In this document: positions 1 through 4,712 of the stretch, in pieces | How positions within the stretch are numbered: the stretch's first letter is position 1 | Layout: every line of letters starts with the position of its first letter | Assembly (NCBI GenBank): GCA_900553045.1 | Contig: USBW01000052.1 | Coordinates: 1-5,860, forward strand | Reading direction: 5' to 3' | Source of the DNA: an uncultured Mycoplasmatota bacterium | Lineage (GTDB): Bacteria; Bacillota_I; Bacilli_A; RF39; UBA660 | DNA: 5,860 bases | The notes under the pieces: generated by a model | Database searches by the model: none | Told to the model about the DNA's origin: nothing | The model's input: the letters and a program-made list of their open reading frames with translations, nothing else | Program-made: the position numbers and the translations under genes

Positions 1-450
1 GTTTAAAGAAACGTTATTTTTAGTTACCTCTTTTTTATCTAAATTAATTATTAAATCATGATACTTGATAATATCATTATGATCTTTTTTATTAAGTAAG
101 TTTTTTATTCTTAAGATTAACTCATTGATCCTAAATGGTTTTGTCAAGTATTCATCACCAAGTAATAAATCTTTTAATATGTCTTCCTCTTCATCTTTGG
201 CAGTTAAAAATAAAACTTTAGTTTCACTATTTTCTTTAATAATTTGACACAGATCAAAACCATTACCATCTGGTAACATGATATCTATTATTGCTAGTGC
301 GTAACTGTTATATTTTATTTTTTTTAAAGCTTCAGTTATTGTTGAAGCTAGCGTTACTTGAAAATTCACATTATCTAAGGCATAAATAATTCCTTTAGCT
401 ATAGCGATATTATCTTCTACTAATAATATCTGTGTATTAGTTTTATCCAT
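1..450 (-). CDS. OmpR/PhoB-family response regulator, 3'-truncated by the window edge
   Basis: This gene encodes a two-component transcription factor whose receiver domain is phosphorylated by a partner histidine kinase. I translated the first 150 codons by hand; the frame is open to the left edge. The receiver domain spans about residues 7-118. It has the acidic pocket E12-D13 (motif ILLVEDN), phosphoacceptor D56 (AIIDIMLPDGNGF), the switch residue T83 (LFLTAKD) and the conserved lysine K104 (YLTKPF). Residues from about 130 (YHDLIINLDKKEV) look like the start of the OmpR-type winged helix, most of which lies outside. The start is ATG at 450, with AAAGGAG at 466-460, 9 nt upstream. It begins 21 bp after the preceding nuclease-like gene, so the two are probably cotranscribed. 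One oddity is that the usual GADDY segment before TKPF reads GDEY, one residue short. Regulation of the nearby ABC exporter is inference. Confidence in the family is high; its target is unknown. Confidence 0.93.
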   Translation of the reverse strand, partial: MDKTNTQILLVEDNIAIAKGIIYALDNVNFQVTLASTITEALKKIKYNSYALAIIDIMLPDGNGFDLCQIIKENSETKVLFLTAKDEEEDILKDLLLGDEYLTKPFRINELILRIKNLLNKKDHNDIIKYHDLIINLDKKEVTKNNVSLN

Positions 451-459
451 TGGAACCAG

Positions 460-466
460 CTCCTTT
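460..466 (-). promoter_or_regulatory. Shine-Dalgarno site of the response regulator
   Basis: AAAGGAG reads on the minus strand 9 nt before the ATG at 450. It fixes the start of the response regulator and lies in the 21-bp gap after the upstream stop codon. Confidence 0.8.
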
Positions 467-471
467 AAATT

Positions 472-1341
472 TTAGTATTTGTAGTTATTATCACTTAATA
501 GTTTTCTGATTTCTTTTAAAGATAGCTTGGTGTACTTAGCAATTTTAGCAAGATCCATACCATCGTTTACCATTGTTTTAGCAAGCTTTATCTTTTCTGT
601 TTTAAGAGCTTTGTTTAAAAGTGTTTGATAGTCACTTTGCAATCTTTTTGAAGAATCATCAATATTGAAAAGTAACTTTTTCAAAGTCTTTTTTATTTCT
701 GTTGGAACTTTTAGTTTCTGATAGCATTTTTTTAATTGTTCTTGATCAGTAATCGTAAGAAGTAAAATCAAATAAAATAGTTCTTCACCCAGAAAGAGAC
801 TTTCGTCGTCTTGATTGTACCATAACTTAATTATTTCATCAATGTTGATAAAAATAAATTTCGGCTCAGTTTTAAGAATATAGCTATACTGATTTTTGTA
901 TTGATATTCTTCAATAATTTCTTGATTGAACTCATCTAAAAAATAGTTAGTAAAAGTGTAAGTGCTCTTATTAGGTAAGTCATTTATAAAGAACTTGATA
1001 TTATAGTTGGTACTATCAAGGTAATCTAATAATATCTTTTTAGTTTTTTCATCAAGATTAATAATTAGTTCAAAAGTACTTGGTTCTTTAAATTCTACTA
1101 GGAAGACTATTTTATTTTCTTCTTTGGATAAAGTTAAGATATCTTCTTGACTTATTAAGTTAGCTTTGTCTTTGTCATTATCATTTATTTTAATAAGACT
1201 ATTTTCTTTTAAAAAATCATAAGAAATGCGCAAAAGACTACTTAAGAAAAATAAGGATAGATTTTCATACTCACAACTGTGAAAAATCTTGGTGATAGTT
1301 GTAAAAAAGTTCAAATAATTGTCAACTGTTTGTTTTGGCAT
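472..1341 (-). CDS. Divergent Rpn/PD-(D/E)XK nuclease family protein
   Basis: This is a 289-residue cytoplasmic protein resembling the Rpn (recombination-promoting nuclease, often labelled 'PD-(D/E)XK nuclease family transposase') group. Three things support this. The N-terminal segment (about 12-40, FFTTITKIF then a Leu/Phe-rich helix) resembles the family's opening helix. A plausible nuclease core has D67 (EDILTL) followed 16 residues later by E83-x-K85 (VFLVEFKE). The C-terminal tail (about 253-282, LAKTMVNDGMDLAKIAKYT) matches the family's closing helix-turn-helix-like segment. Most members I recall have ExQ at the active site; here it is ExK. Known members cut DNA and promote recombination without being classical transposases. 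Activity here is inference. The start ATG at 1341 has AAAGGAAGG at 1356-1348. The gene sits between an ABC exporter operon and a response regulator 21 bp downstream, so it is probably cotranscribed with the regulator. I see no flanking inverted repeats or target duplication. The overall sequence is divergent, so the family call is moderately sure. Confidence 0.68.
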   Translation of the reverse strand: MPKQTVDNYLNFFTTITKIFHSCEYENLSLFFLSSLLRISYDFLKENSLIKINDNDKDKANLISQEDILTLSKEENKIVFLVEFKEPSTFELIINLDEKTKKILLDYLDSTNYNIKFFINDLPNKSTYTFTNYFLDEFNQEIIEEYQYKNQYSYILKTEPKFIFINIDEIIKLWYNQDDESLFLGEELFYLILLLTITDQEQLKKCYQKLKVPTEIKKTLKKLLFNIDDSSKRLQSDYQTLLNKALKTEKIKLAKTMVNDGMDLAKIAKYTKLSLKEIRKLLSDNNYKY

Positions 1342-1347
1342 TGTATA

Positions 1348-1356
1348 CCTTCCTTT
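1348..1356 (-). promoter_or_regulatory. Shine-Dalgarno site of the nuclease-like gene
   Basis: AAAGGAAGG on the minus strand ends 6 nt before the ATG at 1341 and supports that start. Confidence 0.75.
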
Positions 1357-1358
1357 CT

Positions 1359-1377
1359 TGTGAATATCTTACTCACA
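1359..1377 (-). promoter_or_regulatory. Dyad/hairpin in the leader of the nuclease-regulator unit
   Basis: A 19-bp dyad reads TGTGAGTAAGATATTCACA on the minus strand. As RNA it can form an 8-bp stem (one G-U pair) with an AGA loop just upstream of the ribosome binding site. As DNA it has TGTGA/TCACA arms and could be an operator. I find no convincing -35/-10 pair in the 73-bp gap, so the transcription start of this unit is unresolved. Function is unknown. Confidence 0.3.
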
Positions 1378-1387
1378 CCTTATTATT

Positions 1388-1430
1388 AGAAATAAAAGAA
1401 ACAATTCCTAAATTTTAAATTGTTTCTTTT
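1388..1430 (-). terminator. Probable intrinsic terminator of the ABC exporter operon
   Basis: A perfect 13-bp inverted repeat (1418-1430 and 1394-1406, AATTGTTTCTTTT and its complement) is separated by 11 nt. On the minus strand it is followed by the T-rich ATTTCT. The 5' arm covers the last four codons of the permease and the loop contains its TAA stop (1415-1417). The stem has only two G-C pairs, so it may be weak or leaky. The opposite strand also ends in a T-rich tract, so it could act in both directions, but no gene converges here. Confidence 0.6.
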
Positions 1431-3919
1431 CTAATTGTCTCAATAATATTTTGCTTTGCCTGTTTTTTTAGAGAATAGCGCATGATTATACCAATTATTA
1501 ACATTACAAAGACAAAAGCTATTAAAATGGCAAAATATGGTAATTTATAAGGCATTTCCATATTATAGTTAAATCCTAGATAAACTAGGTAAGATCCTAT
1601 AATTCCTAAAGGAATCCCAAATAAACAAGCTTTAATTCCTAAGAATAAACTTTCTAAACTGATCATTTTTTTAAATTCTTTATTAGTCATACCAATTGAT
1701 TTTAGCATAGCAAACTCTCTTCTTCTAAGCGTCATACTAGTAGTAATCGTATTAAAGATATTAGTTACACTAATAAGTGTTATAACACTGATAAATCCAT
1801 AAAAGAAGATAGAAATAGTAAGAATAACTGCCTCAGTTTCTCTTGCTTGTTCACCATAATCAGTTACATAAAGGTTTTGTTGTAAATCAATGTCTTCTTG
1901 TTTCATTTTATTAATCTCTTCAGTTAACGCTTTTGAATCATCACTTTCAATGTATAAAGATTCTACATTTAAACCATATTCTAAAGCATCACTTGCATTA
2001 ACAATTATTGCTCCATTAGTTCCTGGAAGTACTCCTAAAGGAAGTTTTGAGGTATAAAAGAGCTCTTTAGTTAACTTCTTGTTATCGTCAAAGGTTAAAG
2101 TAATCTCATCACCAGTTTCATAATTAAATCTTCTTGATAAAATTTCTTTTACTTCTTGACTTGCTTCATCATAGCTATAAAAGATTGTCTGTCCATCTAT
2201 TAAAATTAATTGGTCATCTTTTAAGCCTATCTCTTCTTTGTATCTTGTGTATTCTTTCTCACTTAAAGCATAGACAGGTATATCTATTTCATAATTATTA
2301 TCGCTTATAGATTGTTCTTTAAAAATAGCAGTAGTACGCCCTGAAACATTTAATTTAGCAAAACGCTTCCTATTAATAGTCGATCTAATTATATTGTCTT
2401 TATTTTGAATCTGTTCGTAAACTTTTATTTTTTCTTCGTCTTCATCATTGAAATAATCAACAAAGATATCGTAATTTAACTCCTGATAATATTGTTCAGC
2501 AGTCTTAAAACCATACTCTATAAAACTTGAAAGCGCAACGAAGATAAAGATACTGACAATTAAAGATATAGTTACTGTCCGATATTGTTTTTTGTTCCTT
2601 TTCATATTTTTATAAGCTACAGTTCCACCTAAGCCAAAAAGTTTGTTAATTATTTTAGGCGTTTTTAATTTTTTAGGATTTATTTTAATTTCCGAAGTTT
2701 CTCTAATGGCTTCAATTGGGGATATTTTAGCAGCTTTTTTGGCACTTTTGATCGTTGATAAATAAATAGTTACAAATGATAAAACAACTGCAATAATTAT
2801 AGGATAAATTGACATACTATAAACAATTTCAAACATATCTTTTAAAATAACTACCAACACTTTAACTGTTAAAACTCCAATTATAATCCCTAGGATTGTC
2901 CCAATAGTACCCAAGATTAAGCCTTCATAAAGAACAGCTCTTTTAATTTGTTTTTTAGTAGCTCCAATACTTCTCAACATTCCGTATTGTCTATTTTTTT
3001 CGGTTATGGAAATAGCAAAACTGTTGCGGATGACAAAAACACTGGAAATAACTATGATCGCTAAAACAACTCCAAAAATTAAATATATTGAAATAAGAGT
3101 ATTATTACTCAAAAATTCCCCATCATAGGTCAGTAAAACGTCGTTGGTATACATGTTATATTTGTAATCGGGATTAAGTGTTTCAACTAATTCTTCTACA
3201 TCACTAGTTTTAGTGGCATTAATAACGACATTTAAAGGAGCAACAGTATCCTCTAATTTAGTGATAATAGTGTACCCAGGAGCATTAAAAGGTTCTATTG
3301 CTGAAACAGGACGCGCAATAACACCAACAATTGTATAAGTTTTTTCTTCGCCAGTTAGAACTAGCGATTCTTCTTCGTCTTCATAGTAATCAGGATTAAG
3401 ATAACTATCATATTGACCAAGTTGATAACCATCACTAAGGCGAGTGCCAAGAGTCAAAGTTATTTCATCACCTATGGCATATTTTTTGCCTCCATTGGTA
3501 TAGACGTGTTCTGATATAACTACTTCATCAGAATTTTCTGGCAAACGTCCTTCAAGTAATTCAATGCTATATCTTTCATAGGCAGCATTAGTAAAAGCCA
3601 TTAAGTAATAATAGGGTTTATCAGGATTGAAGCTATCTTCAAAAGCCGAATAACCAAGGCTTTTAGTAAAAGTATAGTCAGCAATTTTACGATTTTCTTC
3701 TATATATTTTAAATCATCTTCTGAGACATCATATAAAGTGAGGTGAAAATCTCCTTGATTTCTTTTAGCATCTTCCTTTAAAGTAGCCTGAAAACTAGTT
3801 GCAAGACCAGCTGCGGCACATAGTAAAGCAGTTGATAAAATTATACCAATTATTGTTACAATCGTTCTTTTACTATTTAATTTTAAGTTTTTTATGGTAA
3901 GCTTTTTTAAAATCTTCAT
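1415..3919 (-). CDS. FtsX/MacB-type ABC transporter permease with two extracellular domains
   Basis: This is an 834-residue membrane subunit of a mechanotransmission-type ABC transporter. Eight membrane segments are visible, at about 19-41, 276-298, 331-359, 370-391, 449-467, 698-722, 754-782 and 795-814. They form two FtsX-like halves, each with a large extracellular domain (about 42-275 and 468-697). Each half has the conserved cytoplasmic motif before its second helix: QYGMLRSIGATKKQIK (311-326) and EFAMLKSIGMTNKEFK (735-750). These probably contact the ATPase. Both halves end in a KxAKxxPIEAIR-like tail (395-406 and 819-830). The family moves or extracts lipids, lipoproteins or peptides at the outer membrane face and often gives peptide resistance in Gram-positives; the substrate here is unknown. 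The start ATG overlaps the ATPase stop as ATGA. The only SD-like element (AAGGG) is about 13 nt away, so translation is probably coupled. It differs from BceB-type permeases (about 650 residues, ten helices, one large loop). Confidence 0.93.
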   Translation of the reverse strand: MKILKKLTIKNLKLNSKRTIVTIIGIILSTALLCAAAGLATSFQATLKEDAKRNQGDFHLTLYDVSEDDLKYIEENRKIADYTFTKSLGYSAFEDSFNPDKPYYYLMAFTNAAYERYSIELLEGRLPENSDEVVISEHVYTNGGKKYAIGDEITLTLGTRLSDGYQLGQYDSYLNPDYYEDEEESLVLTGEEKTYTIVGVIARPVSAIEPFNAPGYTIITKLEDTVAPLNVVINATKTSDVEELVETLNPDYKYNMYTNDVLLTYDGEFLSNNTLISIYLIFGVVLAIIVISSVFVIRNSFAISITEKNRQYGMLRSIGATKKQIKRAVLYEGLILGTIGTILGIIIGVLTVKVLVVILKDMFEIVYSMSIYPIIIAVVLSFVTIYLSTIKSAKKAAKISPIEAIRETSEIKINPKKLKTPKIINKLFGLGGTVAYKNMKRNKKQYRTVTISLIVSIFIFVALSSFIEYGFKTAEQYYQELNYDIFVDYFNDEDEEKIKVYEQIQNKDNIIRSTINRKRFAKLNVSGRTTAIFKEQSISDNNYEIDIPVYALSEKEYTRYKEEIGLKDDQLILIDGQTIFYSYDEASQEVKEILSRRFNYETGDEITLTFDDNKKLTKELFYTSKLPLGVLPGTNGAIIVNASDALEYGLNVESLYIESDDSKALTEEINKMKQEDIDLQQNLYVTDYGEQARETEAVILTISIFFYGFISVITLISVTNIFNTITTSMTLRRREFAMLKSIGMTNKEFKKMISLESLFLGIKACLFGIPLGIIGSYLVYLGFNYNMEMPYKLPYFAILIAFVFVMLIIGIIMRYSLKKQAKQNIIETIRKETI

Positions 3920-4596
3920 AGGCTTTTTTCATCCCTTACAATTTTACCATCTTCAAGATGAATAATACGGTCAGCTTCTTTAGCTATCTCTAAGTCATGA
4001 GTGATAATGATAATAGTCTGTTTATGTTCTCTATTGGAAAGTTTTAATAATGAGACGATTTCTTCGCTATTCTTACTATCAAGATTACCAGTCGGTTCAT
4101 CAGCTAAAATTATGGCTGGATTATTAATAAGGGCTCTTCCTATTGAGACGCGTTGTTGTTGACCGCCAGAAAGTTGATTTGGTAAGTGCTCCTTACGGTT
4201 TTCCAGATTTAATGTTCTTAGAAGTTCATTTAATCTTGTACTATTTACTTCTTTATTATCTAAGTCACAAGGTAAGGTTATATTTTCAACGACATTTAAA
4301 ATTGGAATTAAGTTATAAAACTGGTAAATTAAACCAATTTGACGCCTTCTAAAAATAGCTAATTGCTCATCATTTAAAGCATAAATATCTTTATTATCGA
4401 TATATACTTTACCACTAGTAGGGCGATCTACTCCACCTAAAAGATGTAATAAAGTGGATTTACCGCTACCACTAGCACCAACTATTGCAACAAACTCGCC
4501 TTTTTCGACACTAAAACTTACATCATCAACAGCTTTTATGGCATTTTCGCCAGTATTATAAATTTTAGATAAATGTTCAACTCTTAAAATCTCCAT
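3916..4596 (-). CDS. ABC transporter ATPase of the MacB/LolD/BceA type
   Basis: This 226-residue ATPase powers the permease encoded immediately downstream. All functional motifs are present: Walker A GASGSGKST (40-48), Q-loop Q92 (GLIYQFYNL), signature LSGGQQQR (142-149), Walker B IILADEP with catalytic E167, D-loop GNLD (170-173) and H-loop H200 (ITHD). The length and the LADEPTGNLD motif are typical of the LolD/MacB/BceA branch that pairs with FtsX-like permeases. Small departures from the branch consensus are YQFYNL for FQxFNL and VSIGRAL for VAIARAL; neither removes a catalytic residue. The start ATG at 4596 is set by a strong AGGAGGG at 4609-4603. The TGA stop overlaps the permease ATG by 4 bp, as expected for subunits made in fixed ratio. 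Two ATGACT direct repeats lie 36-52 bp upstream of the start and may be the binding site of a regulator. Confidence 0.96.
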   Translation of the reverse strand: MEILRVEHLSKIYNTGENAIKAVDDVSFSVEKGEFVAIVGASGSGKSTLLHLLGGVDRPTSGKVYIDNKDIYALNDEQLAIFRRRQIGLIYQFYNLIPILNVVENITLPCDLDNKEVNSTRLNELLRTLNLENRKEHLPNQLSGGQQQRVSIGRALINNPAIILADEPTGNLDSKNSEEIVSLLKLSNREHKQTIIIITHDLEIAKEADRIIHLEDGKIVRDEKSL

Positions 4597-4602
4597 ACAT
4601 TT

Positions 4603-4609
4603 CCCTCCT
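4603..4609 (-). promoter_or_regulatory. Strong Shine-Dalgarno site of the ABC ATPase
   Basis: AGGAGGG on the minus strand, 6 nt before the ATG at 4596. It is the strongest ribosome binding site in the window and suggests the exporter is well translated once transcribed. Confidence 0.88.
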
Positions 4610-4631
4610 GATAAAAATATATTACCTTAAT

Positions 4632-4648
4632 ATGACTATAAAATGACT
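4632..4648 (-). promoter_or_regulatory. Direct-repeat operator candidate (PHO-box-like) upstream of the ABC operon
   Basis: Two copies of AGTCAT on the minus strand (4648-4643 and 4637-4632) repeat with an 11-bp period. With flanks they read AAGTCAT-TTTA-TAGTCAT. A degenerate third unit may continue at about 4650-4660. PhoB/OmpR-family regulators bind tandem half-sites spaced about one helical turn apart; the E. coli PHO box is CTGTCAT-N4-CTGTCAT. A TATATT at 4621-4616 begins 10 nt after the repeats, which fits a PhoB-like activator replacing the -35 box, but this would leave a very short leader. Binding by the regulator encoded at 450-1 is inference. Confidence 0.4.
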
Positions 4649-4661
4649 TTTAATAGAAACT

Positions 4662-4670
4662 ATTATAACA
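4662..4670 (-). promoter_or_regulatory. Candidate extended -10 promoter of the ABC operon
   Basis: TGTTATAAT on the minus strand has a perfect TATAAT (4667-4662) with the TGn extension, directly after the terminator T-tract of the upstream gene. No good -35 box is placed 16-18 bp upstream; the extended -10 could compensate. Transcription would begin near 4655, placing the ATGACT repeats just downstream, where a bound protein would repress. An alternative start uses TATATT at 4621-4616. Confidence 0.45.
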
Positions 4671-4695
4671 AAAAAAGTAGACAATGAATGTCTAC
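4670..4695 (-). terminator. Intrinsic terminator of the FGE-like gene
   Basis: On the minus strand GTAGACA (4695-4689) and TGTCTAC (4683-4677) form a perfect 7-bp stem around a 5-nt loop (TTCAT). Seven consecutive T follow at 4676-4670. It begins 17 bp after the TAA of the surface-protein gene. This is a textbook rho-independent terminator and separates that gene from the ABC operon. Confidence 0.88.
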
Positions 4696-4712
4696 ATATT
4701 GTATTAAAGTTA

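Noticed and set aside
472..1341. Insertion sequence around the nuclease-like gene
   Set aside because: No terminal inverted repeats, target duplication or transposase catalytic triad are visible. The dyads at 1359-1377 and 1394-1430 have no partners on the other side of the gene.
1359..1377. CRP-like operator (TGTGA...TCACA)
   Set aside because: The arms match but the spacer is 9 nt instead of 6, and CRP control of this kind is not expected in such an organism. Kept only as an unspecified dyad.
3916..3918. Possible use of TGA as tryptophan (Mycoplasma-type code)
   Set aside because: The TGA here ends the ATPase at the expected place in an ATGA overlap, and tryptophans in the window are coded by TGG. 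The standard bacterial code fits.
4143..4352. Plus-strand open frame of 69 codons
   Set aside because: It lies entirely inside the ABC ATPase, opposite its conserved motifs, with no recognisable product. It is a shadow of the real gene.
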